Assembly: GCF_040939455.1 (NCBI RefSeq)
Contig: NC_134119.1
Location: forward strand, 9,350,501 to 9,414,500
Direction: 5' to 3'
Source of the DNA: Microcebus murinus
Lineage: Eukaryota; Chordata; Mammalia; Primates; Cheirogaleidae
Length of the DNA: 64,000 nucleotides
Shown: one piece after another, positions 21,109 to 31,520 of the stretch
Numbering within the stretch: the first letter of the stretch is position 1
Layout: each line of letters opens with the position of its first letter
The notes under the pieces: generated by a model
The model's input: only the letters and a program-made list of their open reading frames with translations
Told to the model about the DNA's origin: nothing
Database searches by the model: none
Program-made: the position numbers and the translations under genes

Positions 21109-22879
21109 TACTTTTGTTGTCTGTGGTTAATCAGGTCTACCAAAGTCACCACGAAGCTTCCATCTCCAGGCCTGAGCGAGGCGCTGTACTGCCAGCCACC
21201 CAATCGCATTCTGGCAAGCAAGGAAGACGCTCCCAGATATTAATAGTTGCCAAGAGCACTTCTACTTACAACTCGTTGGCCAGAATTTGGTGACATGGCC
21301 TTGCCCAGCCATTAAAAGTGTTGGTGTATGTTGTGTTATTCTCAGTGGCATGTGCCTGGGTAAACTTTGAGGGTCCAATTACTAAGAAAGAAGGGGAACT
21401 ATTAGGAGAAAATTAGCACTTTCTATCTCAGATATTTAATATGCATCTCAAAATATTTCAAGGTATAAAGACAATCGTAGAGAAGCAATAGGACAGAAAT
21501 ACTGAAAACAAAGAACAAAAGAACAAAGGAAGATGACAGAATTCAAAGAGCAAAGTTAATGTTAATAATTACAAAGGAAAGGTTTTAAGATTCTCTGTGG
21601 CCAAATGCTGAAGCAGAAAGAAGAAGACAGAGTCAACAGCTGGGGGTGGGGGTGGAAGAGGTGTATTCCAGGGAACGGTAGAAGGATAGAATCAAGGCCA
21701 CCGCAAACGTGAACAAACTCTTCACAGTCATTTTCTTGATCTTTAAGGGAAATAAACTGAGCATGAAGCAGAGAAGGTGAGAAAAACACGGCTTATAAAT
21801 GGAAACACATCAAACAAAGTGGAAAATTCACATTGAGCCCACAGATAAGTCTCCGAACAAAGAGGGAAGCTTTTTAGGGTCAAAAAATGAAAATGAATCT
21901 CTCCTATAGGAAAATGTGACCAAAAGGAAATGCAGGCTTTAGGAAGACACTAAACACAGCACTCCCGCCTAAAACTGACCCAGGGACTAGTGAAACTTGG
22001 GTTTTTGGTTTCGCAAAATTGAAAATTGCACACAAGTTTCACCTTGCACGTTTATCCTCTGGCTTTGCACAGTTCTAATTCTCAGAAACAGAAGAACCTG
22101 CCTGCTTTAAACAACACGCAAATTAAGGTGTGACTTTGGCTGTGTTTTTTATTATATATAGCTATCATCTGCTCTAGAATAAGCTGGATTTCTTCCACTG
22201 AGTTCATATCTCCTTCTGTCTTTTTAAAAATGCATTTTAAAGCTTCACATTTCTTTCTGGAAAATCTACCATAATGTAACAACAGATTTTAAAGCTTAAA
22301 TGTATATTAATCATGATGCCAACAACCACAATCTAATATAGTCCTTACCTTTCACTGACAATGTGAATTTTAATTAAGTGTATAATGCATAATTAAGACC
22401 CGAAATGCAGAATATATTTTTGGTCCTGTTTACTGCGTGTAAGAAACTCTAGCATGGAATGAAGTTAGCGTCCCTGTTGCAAAGATTTCAATTTTTACAA
22501 ATTAAATGAATGGCGGCTACAATTGGGTTTTTCAAAGGCATTGTGAGGACTCATTCAAGATGGTTGACAGAAATTGGAAGCAAGCTTTATGTTCATCTAT
22601 AGAGCAAACAATCAAATAAATTATTGTACACTCATTCTAAAGAAAATAACCATGTAGCTTGATAGGCATTAGTACGAAAAATCCCTAAGGTGTATTATGT
22701 ATACCAATCACATAGTGTGACTGCATTTAGCTAAAAATATGATTGTGTGTATATGCAGACATATATGTGTGTTATGACATATCCATGACCTCTTCCAGGT
22801 GAGTACTTCACGCTTGATCCTCATAAAGTCTGCGTTCTGTCCCATATCATAGATGAAGCTACAGAGTAGACAGAGTCAA
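21109..22879. other. No gene; anonymous, with an AT-rich motif-dense block at 22.3-22.6 kb
   Basis: No repeat is recognised. The minus-strand frame 22282-22082 has no domain. At 22300-22620, words such as 'ttttaattaagtgtataatg', 'gcataattaagacccgaaat' and 'aaattaaatgaatggcggc' give dense homeodomain-like TAAT sites. Conservation is not testable here. Confidence 0.45.
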
Positions 22880-23010
22880 GCAAGCACATTCTAGAGCCTG
22901 GCTCTCTGGCCGTGGATTCTGGTCTGATTCTTTCTCACTTTTAGGCCCTAAACAAATCATTTAACCCCTATAAGTCTCAGTTTCCTCATCCATAAAATGT
23001 GACTGAAAAG
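22880..23010 (+). mobile_element. MIR SINE
   Basis: 'aaacaaatcatttaacccct' and 'tctcagtttcctcatccata' followed by 'aaatgtgac' are the sense MIR core. The flanks are degraded. Confidence 0.75.
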
Positions 23011-23319
23011 AAACCGTCACTCGTGGTGGGGTAAGGAGACTCCAGCGAGCTGATCCATGCACAGCTCTCGACTTAGACTCTTGCACACAACATACTTCAG
23101 TCACTGCTAGCTATTAATAGCCCGCCTCCAAATTAAGTATGTCTTTTATTTTTAAAAAAGGAAAGAAGTATTCTTATAAATTGCTTATTTTTGCTACAAG
23201 TGAATTAATGTATTCTAGAGTGTAAGTTCTGAGTCACCATCGTGTGTATGGAAGACAGATCATTGTGCCCAGTGTCCATCCTCTTTCTCCCTTTTAATGA
23301 CAGAGGTCTTTGGATTGTA

Positions 23320-23690
23320 GGTGGCCATGTGGCCACCAATCTAGAGGATATGCTTCCCAGCCCCTGTGAGCTAAGTGTGGCGAGTGACTCATGGCCTGGC
23401 CAAGACAGTGTGAGAGAAAGCGAAGAGCAGAACTTAAAGCGAGCCATGCGCCCCTCTCTGTGGGCTGGCATGCGAGGCGGGGGTAGTGCACCTGCTCACC
23501 CGTGCCAAGGGCATCGCTCCAGGACACGGCAGAACCACAGGAGAGGGGAAATCTAAGTCAAGTTCGACATCACGTGACACCGCTGGCTGCCTATCACCCT
23601 CATCTTCAGGTGAGGGAGAATATGCCTTGGTTAAGACATTAACATGGGGCCAATTGGTATACAATGAGGATCATAACAGAACTGCATTAG
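23320..23690. repeat. Old interspersed repeat, family not assigned
   Basis: 'ggtggccatgtggccaccaa' through 'agtgtggcgagtgactcatg' and 'catcaggtgagggag'-like 3' parts resemble a widespread old mammalian repeat (the 'catgtggctaagttctggcc' type). Opposing open frames cross it and are not genes. Confidence 0.4.
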
Positions 23691-24095
23691 TTAGGGCAAC
23701 TCTAGCCAATGGCACAAATTGACCCCAAAGATATAAAATGGCTCAAACACAGTTGACACTTATCTCTTGCTGGCGTAGCAAGACTAAGTGGTCCCAGACT
23801 GGTGTGTCTGTGATAAGGGGAGGAAGGATCTCGGCTCCATGCTGTCATTCAGAGCTGGAATGACAGAGCAGCGCAATCTTGTAGAGGTGGCTTCCAGCTT
23901 ACTGTGGGCATCTCTGTCTAAGAGGAAGAATCATGGAAGGGCCCATAGAGGAGATTTCTATAGGCCAGGCCTGGAAGTAGCCCAAATTACTGCTCCTCAC
24001 ATTCTATCGGCTGGAACTCTCGTAGGGCCGCACTTAGTTGCAGGACAGCCTGGGAAACATAGTACATCAGCTATTGCCCAGTCTGACTGAACAGT
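23691..24095. repeat. Old interspersed repeat, family not assigned
   Basis: 'ggctcaaacacagttgacac', 'ggctccatgctgtcattcag', 'taggccaggcctggaagtag', 'cattctatcggctggaactc' and 'caggacagcctgggaaacat' occur in the order of a widespread old repeat. I cannot assign the family. Confidence 0.5.
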
Positions 24096-24109
24096 TATCA
24101 ATGTCTGAC

Positions 24110-24470
24110 ACAAGCGCTGTGTAAGCCCCTATAGGGCAAAGATTTTTGTCTGTTTTCCACACCATGTCACCAGCATCTAGAACAGGGGTCAGCAAACATT
24201 GTCTGTAAAAGGCCTGATAGTAAATAGTTACTATTGTGGGCCACACACTCTCTATGGCAACTACTCAGTTCTGCCATTGTGGCATAAAATAAAAGCAGCC
24301 ATAGACAATTTGCAAACAAATGAGCATGGCTGCATTCCAATAAAACTTTATTTATATAAACAGATGGAGGGCCATATTTGACCAGTAGGACGTCGTTAGC
24401 TGACCCTGATTTAGAACAGTGCCTGACACAATGGTTGGTGCCTAATAAATGTTGGCTGAATGAATGAAAG
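24110..24470 (+). mobile_element. L2 3' end split by MER20
   Basis: Left part 'gtcaccagcatctagaa' and right part 'cagtgcctgacacaatggtt' then 'gtgcctaataaatgttggct' join into a normal L2 terminus when the MER20 between them is removed. Confidence 0.85.
24183..24408 (+). mobile_element. MER20 hAT-Charlie MITE inserted in L2
   Basis: Starts 'caggggtcagcaaacattgt', contains 'gtgggccacacactctctat', 'gcagccatagacaatttgca', 'aataaaactttatttatata' and ends 'cgttagctgaccctg'. An 8-bp target duplication flanks it: 'atctagaa' (24175-24182) and 'atttagaa' (24409-24416). MER20 copies are known to have been recruited as enhancers in placental-mammal endometrial cells; nothing here shows that for this copy. 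Confidence 0.97.
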
Positions 24471-24539
24471 GGAATGAATAATACTATTTTACTATTTGTC
24501 CTAAGAAATAAGTAAAATATCACATGAAAAAAATTTAGC

Positions 24540-24590
24540 AAAGTGCCTGATTGCATAAGTGCTCAATAAATGTTATTGACTCACTATTTG
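24540..24590 (+). mobile_element. Second L2/MIR-type tail
   Basis: 'aaagtgcctgattgcataag' then 'tgctcaataaatgttattga' repeats the tail motif already seen 120 bp upstream. It is probably a separate fragment. Confidence 0.5.
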
Positions 24591-24959
24591 AGGAAATAAA
24601 ATATAAATAAAATATTCTTCAAGGAGCAACCAAAGTTGTAGAGGAGACAGATATTTCTAGGAAAGTAATTAAAATAGTTTGCTTATTAAATAATAGGCTT
24701 ATGTACAGAGCTCAGGCATAGTGCAGAGTAGTTGATTCTGGGCAGGAGAGAGTGGGGCTAGGAGAAAATCACAGAGGGGGTGAATCCTGAAAAGGGGGTA
24801 GAAGAATTAGAAGGGACCTGCACAGGCATTCTAAGAAATAAAGACTTTTTTTTCTACCTTTTTGAGCCAGAAACTCATTAAAGGCAAGCTGATGGCAGAT
24901 GCCATAGTCTGTGTAGGAGATGTTCTGTCTGCCTGTAACCGTCTTCCCGCCTACACCTG

Positions 24960-25134
24960 CATCCTTTCATCGGCACTCACCTTCCAAGTATGAACTCGAG
25001 CATCTCCTCCTGCGGGAAACTGTTCTGACCATCGCTCCCGGCCCTGTGCCCCCCAAACAGGTCAGTCTCCACTAGTGGGTGCATTTTAGTGTCTGTTTCT
25101 TGTAAGTTTATACTCAGCTGATTGCATGCGTGTG

Positions 25135-25183
<49 letters not shown>

Positions 25184-25305
25184 ACAATGTCCATTTTCCC
25201 TAAGGGCAAACAACAGGACTGGGTTGCTTACCACTGTAACCACAGCACGTAACTCTGTGCCAGGCATGTAGAGAACACTCAATCATTACTTGCTGAATGA
25301 AGTAA
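24960..25305 (+). mobile_element. L2 3' fragment interrupted by a microsatellite
   Basis: Sense L2: 'gcactcaccttccaagtatg', 'catctcctcctgcgggaaac' and 'tgttctgacc' to the left. After the TG run come 'aactctgtgccaggcatgta' and 'gagaacactcaatcattact', then a gaatgaagtaa tail. Confidence 0.65.
25138..25181 (+). repeat. (TG)n microsatellite
   Basis: About 22 perfect TG units, continuing into 'tacacaatg'. Likely polymorphic in length. Confidence 0.97.
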
Positions 25306-26284
25306 TAAATTTTGCATTGTACTCTCTGATGGGGCCTTAACTATAGATATTGGAGCCTCTTCTTGAGGTCAGATCAATCAACACTTCAGAAGCTAGTTGA
25401 GCTGGTCATGAAGTTGACATGATTTGGAGTATAGAGTATAAAGAGACGGCAAAATGCAATGGTTAAAACAGTAGGCTTATACTGTCTTTACAACGTTTTT
25501 GCAAGTCTGGAATGATTTCAAAAGTGAAAGTTCATTTCTTTACGTGAGCTGACCATTGGGGCTGTGATCTCAACCCTGCTATGTGTTTATTCAATGTCAT
25601 TGAGTGCTCACTCAAGCCCATCTCCCCACCCGTCAGGTGGGGGTGACAGTAATAAAGAACTCTGGCTCCACAGGGGAGCCAGGGAATTTGCAATGCAGTG
25701 GTTGTACATGGTGAGTTCTCAGCCCCTGCTAGCTAGTCCTATTATCATTTTTCCTCCTACCACTGAAGAGCCAAACAGGAGAGCCATTCCCCAGCGTCAC
25801 AGGGGCGAGCCGCAGGGGCTAACGTAAGTGAGGGAGGCTCAAGGAGAAAGAGATTGAGCTCAGAGTGATCATCTCATTGCATTCTCTAGATGTACTATGA
25901 CTTCATTCCTTTGAGAAGATTTGCAGACAATCACACACCAAGTTGGGGAAATAGAGCTACCCTGGGTGAAATTAGGTCAACATTGATGGAGAAGACCAAA
26001 GGACGTTCAGATACACTGCCGTGTGCACCCATTAAGCTGCGATATAATAGACATTTCAAAATTAAGGCCATGGGCACAGGGACAAGAACATGACTCATAG
26101 ATGCTATATGTATATACCTTTGTTTACTGACTCTGTGTCACATATATACACACATAAACCACGCATCAGTCATGTGACAATTCAAGATTAGATGCACATA
26201 CAAACTCAAAAGACAACAGTATCACTTCCATTTAAATAAAATGAGTGTGTATATGTCAGTGTTTGCTAATGAAAGCTTACATCA
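25306..26284. other. No gene; anonymous with MIR-like hints
   Basis: 'aatgcaatggttaaaacagt' near 25456 resembles a MIR head and 'ggtgggggtgacagtaataa' near 25637 a MIR body, but the joining sequence is not convincing. Confidence 0.4.
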
Positions 26285-26560
26285 ATCAAGTGTTTTACTA
26301 TGTTACAGGCATTGGACTAAGTATTCTATATACCTGAAGTCTTTTTATTTTTTTTTTATTTTTTTAACATTTATTTATCTTTTTTTATTTCAGCATATCA
26401 TGAAGTCTTTTTAAAATAAAGACTTGCGAGCTGGATTTTACCATCGCAGCCCCTTTACACTATGAAGATATTGATGAGAGGCAAAGAAACTCATCCAGAA
26501 AACACAGCTGGAAGAGGCAGGGCTAGGATTCCAGCCTTCGGAAGCAGTGCAGCCCTGTCT
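26285..26560 (-). mobile_element. MIR SINE split by a tiny L1 insertion
   Basis: Reverse MIR: 'tacaggcattggactaagta' on the left and, after the insertion, 'gctggattttaccatcgcag', 'gaggcaaagaaactcatcca' and 'ggcagggctaggattccagc'. Confidence 0.75.
26348..26400 (-). mobile_element. Severely 5'-truncated L1 3' end
   Basis: About 53 bp made of a T-rich tail followed by 'ttatttcagcatatca', the reversed last bases of a primate L1 3' UTR. It is flanked by a direct repeat 'tgaagtcttttta' at 26335-26347 and 26401-26413, the expected target duplication. Confidence 0.8.
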
Positions 26561-27249
26561 AACACTAGATATTGTTGTGTTGGTGGTGTTAACAGCCAGT
26601 GTATAGAAAGGAAATACCCAACGAACATAATAGTAAAAACATGGGGATAAAAGTTTAGTGCTCCAATGCCAGAACTGGAATGATGCCAAAGAATAAAACG
26701 TAGCTTCATTTGCTATGACAAACCCAGCCTTTGCAGTGCGTACCTCGGATCCGGCCCACCAGATCCAAGCCTGGAGGACACGTACATCTGGACAGAAAAC
26801 AAGAATCATTTTGAGCCTGTTAGAAATTCCATGAGTTGCTTTTAAAAATGCCATATAAAGAAAATAGGTTCAACGAAAGGCTAAATTCTAATTACAATAA
26901 AAAGAAGCATAAGTAATAACAGAAGGCAAGAGAACAAAATTAGGCAAAAAAGACAAAGCTGTGTGATTTGATCTTCTTATCATCATATGGAAATAGAGAA
27001 ACCATGATAAGTACCCTCTAAAGAGAAGAGGACAAAAAAAAAAAAAAAGGGAAAAAACTATCTTTTCACTAATTTTGAAATATTAGGTCTAGGATAGGTC
27101 AAGAAAAATAACCAAACACTACTCTTGGTAAAGCATAGATTTGCATTAACATTTTCTTCCAGTATTTTCTTGACTTTGAAACTGAACAAATGGATGATAT
27201 GGAGGTTCTTAAGTTAAGGCCTTTATTGAATGGAAACATGCCAAGCTCT
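26561..27249. other. No gene; anonymous sequence
   Basis: A poly(A)-like run at 27034-27048. No repeat body or gene recognised. Confidence 0.5.
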
Positions 27250-27720
27250 CTCTGCTAACTAAGTGGAGTGGGCAGCCCAGGGGCATCTGTATCTATGACA
27301 GCCAGCGCCAGGCCCTTGTCACCTGAGTGCTGGCATCCAACACCAGCAGCATCTGAATTTCTTTGCCTGAGGGATTCCTCTGGCCTCTGGGCACCAGTTT
27401 GCCATAGGTGTGGTAGACCAGAAGCACCAGAAATTGCCACTCCTCCAGAAGCAGCCCTCAACTACTCTTCAACAGTGCTGGTGCGTAAACACCCCAACTC
27501 CCTCCCTCCAAAGAAGGAACAACTCTGACACCCTCTCTTCCACTGGTTTCCAGCATTTTCCAGGAGATGTTAAGCTCCGGTCACCCAGGGTGGGAGCTGT
27601 CTTGAGGACTCACTTTCCTTCCCCAAAACCCTTCCAGGTACTTCCTGGGACCACCTCCAAATAAACAACTTGCAACTGTATCTCAAGTTCTGCTTCTGGG
27701 CAAACTCTAAATAAGACCGA
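27250..27720. repeat. Old interspersed repeat, family not assigned
   Basis: The right part 'ggaccacctccaaataaaca' then 'tctcaagttctgcttctggg' resembles the 3' terminus of a common old repeat ('caaataaac...tctgcttctggggg'). The left part (27268-27530) has opposing open frames without domains. Confidence 0.45.
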
Positions 27721-28499
27721 GTCTATCCAAGTGTGGAGGGAGATGAAGCTTGCAAGGACCCGGGTTTGTTCAGGTTCCTGGTGGGAGTTGGAGAGGAAGC
27801 AGATGGGGGGATACAATATAAGGAGATTAGAAAGAGAAAATAGAATGTATTTCTCACCCCATATCCTCTTGTCCAAACTCTGTCATGGGAGTAGTTCCCA
27901 CAAAATGAAGCTAGGTGAATACTGACCCTATAGCTTGTATGTGTATAGGAGACTCCATATGGGACCTCTCAGACATGCTTAAGTGAGAGGGTGGTTTGCA
28001 GGGGCTACACTGCAAGCCTGTGTTGTGATGCAGTGAAGGCTATGGGGCAGGGGAGTGATTGGCATTCCCTGGGAGGCCTTGGAAACTGGGATTCCGGGGG
28101 GGGCTGGGGGGGCGGAGTGAGGAAGCCAACGCTGATACTACTCCTGAACTCATAGCTACACTTAAATTGCCATATTCTAAGCAACCTCATTGAGGTTCCC
28201 AATTTCTTCCTATAAAAGCTGGCGAACTTGTAGAAGTCACATCCCAAAACATAATACCGCTTGTAAATGTAAATAGTTGTGAACATTTTTTAAAAACTTT
28301 AGATGATACACGTACTGTTTTTTAAGTAACACTATAAAAATTAAATAAAGAAGTCACTGTCAAAAGCAAAACAATTTGCCCCTCAGCCAGACATCCTAGG
28401 GTGTCATGTATTAAAATGTATCTTTACACTTTCTAGAGTTTCTAAATGTATTTTAGACTTTCTGCCTAGAATATTCTAGTTTGCGAATGATTTCAAACC
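27721..28499. other. No gene; anonymous with a G-rich patch
   Basis: G-runs at 28096-28117 ('ccggggggggctgggggggc') could form a quadruplex. No repeat or gene recognised. Confidence 0.5.
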
Positions 28500-28640
28500 T
28501 GGAGGTAGATAGTCTGGATTCAAATCTTGGCTCTTCCACTAATTGGCTTTGAAACCTTAAGCAAGTTACTTAACCTTGCTAGGTCTCAATTTTCTCACCT
28601 GTGTAATGGGAGCTATTGTAAGATTATCTCAAAGGGTGGT
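28500..28640 (+). mobile_element. MIR SINE
   Basis: Sense MIR: 'agtctggattcaaatcttgg', 'ctcttccactaattggcttt', 'aagcaagttacttaaccttg' and 'ctcaattttctcacctgtgt' followed by 'aatggg'. Confidence 0.92.
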
Positions 28641-28904
28641 CAAGACCATGAGCAAATTATTCAGCCTCTCTGAGTCATTAGACTTTATCATTTGAGGAAG
28701 AGCTGCAACTCCTAGCTAAGATTCTCACTGGAAGAACTTACCACTTCTTATTAAAGTTATGCTTGCAAACTCCTCATTTAAGGCATTTATTCAACAAATG
28801 CATATCTGCAGAGAGGCAAAAATACTGGTAGTTAAATGGGCAGAACTATGGGCTTTGGAACCAGATTGTTATGTTGTCCCTGGTACTCTGTGAGCTAGAC
28901 AGTA

Positions 28905-28985
28905 TTCTTTTAATCCTGGCTTCGTCTAGTCTAAGGTAACCAGAGTTAATTTCTGTTGCTTACAGCCAATGACCTTGACTAATTA
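28905..28985 (+). repeat. Fragment of an old repeat 3' end, family not assigned
   Basis: 'taaggtaaccagagttaatt' then 'tctgttgcttacagccaatg' matches the ending also seen near 58330 and 63520 in this window ('...agttgggtttctgtcacttgcaacc' type). Confidence 0.45.
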
Positions 28986-29040
28986 GATGGCTGTTTCTGG
29001 TACCAGGCTGAAGAATCTCTCAGGGAGGTTTCTCTGCTTT

Positions 29041-29369
<329 letters not shown>

Positions 29370-29704
29370 AGGTTTCTCTGCTTTGATCGCCTGTATGACT
29401 AACGACTGGACTTGAACCAGGGTCAGAGTACCAGAACTTTGAGAGTATGTTTGTGCAGGCATCTGTGTGTCATGTGTAGGCATGCATATAAGCACAGGTA
29501 TTGAGAAAGAGAGAAAATAGATAAAGCATAGTTTGAAACAAACATTTCAAGTTTATTTCAAACTTTCCTATGATAACTTTGTATTTGTAGAATAAAAGAT
29601 AATGTTTCATCCTGCAAAGTCAAGCAAATAAAGTTCTACAAAAATTTCCTGGTTCTTGAGACTCCACGGATGCCTACAGGGCAAACGCAAGACTGGGTCA
29701 AGGT

Positions 29705-29925
29705 TAGGAGCTCAGCATTGAGGATCAGATAGCTGTCAGTTCAAATCCAAGCCACACCGTTTACAAGCAAAGACTATGCCAGGGAATATACTCCATGGAT
29801 TCTCACCTTTCTCATTGGCAAAAGACAAATAACCAGTGTTCCCACCCAACAGGGTTACTGTGAGGACTAAAAGAGAAATGGCATACTTTGCACTCAGTAA
29901 ATGTGAACGGAGAGTAACGGAGGTG
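29705..29925 (+). mobile_element. MIR SINE
   Basis: Sense MIR: 'tgtcagttcaaatccaagcc' on the left, and 'cacccaacagggttactgtg' then 'aggactaaaagagaaatggc' and 'cactcagtaaatgtgaacgg' on the right; the middle is diverged. Confidence 0.75.
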
Positions 29926-30466
29926 ACAATGCTGCAAGTATGTCTGATTACACAGGTGGCAAAGCCTGCAGGTAGCCTGTTCACCTGCAGGTCTGCAGAG
30001 GACCTAGGAGATACTCGTCCTAAGGGAAGGGGTGTCCACACACAGTGAGTCTGACCTTAGCTGCCTAAGGGAAGGGGGGATTATGAATATAACAGGGAGG
30101 GGGGCTCTTGAATTTGTCTCCTGGCCAAGACCGCACCGGACTCTTGTCCCCAAGTCTGATGGACAACTGATAAATGCAAGTAAAAACAGAAGACGCTGTA
30201 GCCCCAGGAGCTCTGTGAGACACAGGGTGCCAGCAGACCATCTGGGGGCCCTGATATCAGAGGGGAGGGTCCCTACATGTCCACAGAAGAGAATGTGCCT
30301 AGGCATCTCGAGGGCCCAATTTCTCAGTATTCTCCCCCGAAAGATGGATTTGCCCAGTGGGGAGGGCTGTGCCCTGTGTCTGCCTGTGAGTGCATCCTAG
30401 GCCGGTGGCATTAGCCAGAGGGAGGCCCCCGACAGGAGCAGGATTTCGTGTGAGCCCGGCTGAGAC
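29926..30466. other. No gene; anonymous sequence
   Basis: Opposing frames (30004-30306 minus, 30032-30400 plus) share the same DNA with no domain in either. A direct echo 'cctgcaggt' at 29967 and 29981 is present. Confidence 0.45.
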
Positions 30467-30884
30467 CAGGGTGAGGGCAATCGAGAACCTACCTCAGAGC
30501 AGAATTCAAGGGAGCACCAAAGAACCCAGTAATCGAGGTCAGTCTTATTTTAATGCCATATTGTTAAAAATTAAAATGAATGGCAAAAAGCCCACGATGA
30601 ACAAAATATCATATATACACACATACCCACACGCATCTATGATCCTATTTATAAAGACAGGATCGTCACAGCACCGTGGTAAGCCACATTAGAGCACGGC
30701 GCGTAAGGAAACAGCAGTAACTCGGACCCTCTCTATTTAAAATTTTAATATTTTGTTCATTGTGGATTTTTTGTATTAGTTTTGACTTTTTAAAAATACT
30801 GTAAAATACTTTCTTGGTTACTGAGTTTTTTGGTGCCCCTAAAATCCTGCACACAAAACAAGTGCCTCACTTGCCTCACCTTTG
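30467..30884. mobile_element. Inverted-repeat DNA element, copy A (hAT-like, family not assigned)
   Basis: The left end begins 'cagggtgagggcaatcgaga' and holds 'gagaacctacctcagagcag'. The right end, read in reverse, begins 'caaaggtgaggcaagtgagg' and continues 'cacttgttttgtgtgcagg'. The ends are imperfect inverted repeats. The interior at 30541-30610 and 30715-30780 matches copy B at 48755-49609 in the same order. No open frame, so non-autonomous. No clear target duplication. Confidence 0.65.
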
Positions 30885-31167
30885 GGGGTACCCAGAAATA
30901 TTAATGAGGGGCTGGGGGGGGCACTTCCTGGTGGACAGCCAAGCAGATGGGACCCAGAGGCGGAAAACGGTGGATTGTCCCTGTCACTGTGACCTGCCCA
31001 TTGGCACTCGCCAATACAGGTGGACAACATCCACGATGGAAATCATTTCAGAACAATTGATATCTTGGTATAGAATCGGTCAGTTGCTTTGCAAGTTAAA
31101 TCTGCTTTTTGGTGTCGGGGGTACAGTTCCTTTGCCTGCACTGTCCTGCCCACCCAGCTTTGCCCCC

Positions 31168-31169
<2 letters not shown>

Positions 31170-31203
<34 letters not shown>

Positions 31204-31226
31204 GCACGCACGCACATGCACATGCG
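31170..31226 (+). repeat. (CA)n/(CACG)n microsatellite
   Basis: A perfect CA run to about 31199 grades into CACG tetramers and 'catgcacatgcg'. The whole stretch alternates purine and pyrimidine and is prone to left-handed Z-DNA. Confidence 0.95.
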
Positions 31227-31234
31227 TGCAGGAA

Positions 31235-31520
31235 GTTTGTCAGCTGCTAATCTGAGCCCATCTACCGCTCTTTTGTCAGTAATGGCATCTCTGTGCGGGG
31301 ACACAGCGCTGCATACGAAATAGGGCCTGTCCGCCTCGCCTTGCACCGCGCTCTTCCGGAGGCTGAGGCTGGCGCTGACAGACAAAGGCTAATTGGCAGG
31401 CTCCGGCAGTCAGTTTCTGATGACACAGGAGAAATAATAAAAGACAGAGACGGGAACAAAGAAAGTTTAGAGGGAATAATAAAGGAAATATCTATACCAT
31501 GAGCATTTGCAGACGAGAAG
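31235..31520. promoter_or_regulatory. Enhancer-like unique block
   Basis: Repeat-free DNA with a closely packed set of sites: an E-box CAGCTG ('gtcagctgctaatctg' near 31240), 'gacaaaggctaattggcagg' with a SOX/TCF-like ACAAAGG next to the homeodomain core TAATTGG, 'tctgatgacacagg' with an AP-1/CREB-like TGATGACA, and 'gaaataataaaagaca' of HOX/PBX type. The packing resembles vertebrate conserved non-coding elements. Function is inferred from motifs only. Confidence 0.35.

Noticed and set aside
30814..31323. 169-codon plus-strand frame
   Set aside because: It reads from a transposon end through a CA repeat (repeated Thr-His), so it is an artefact.
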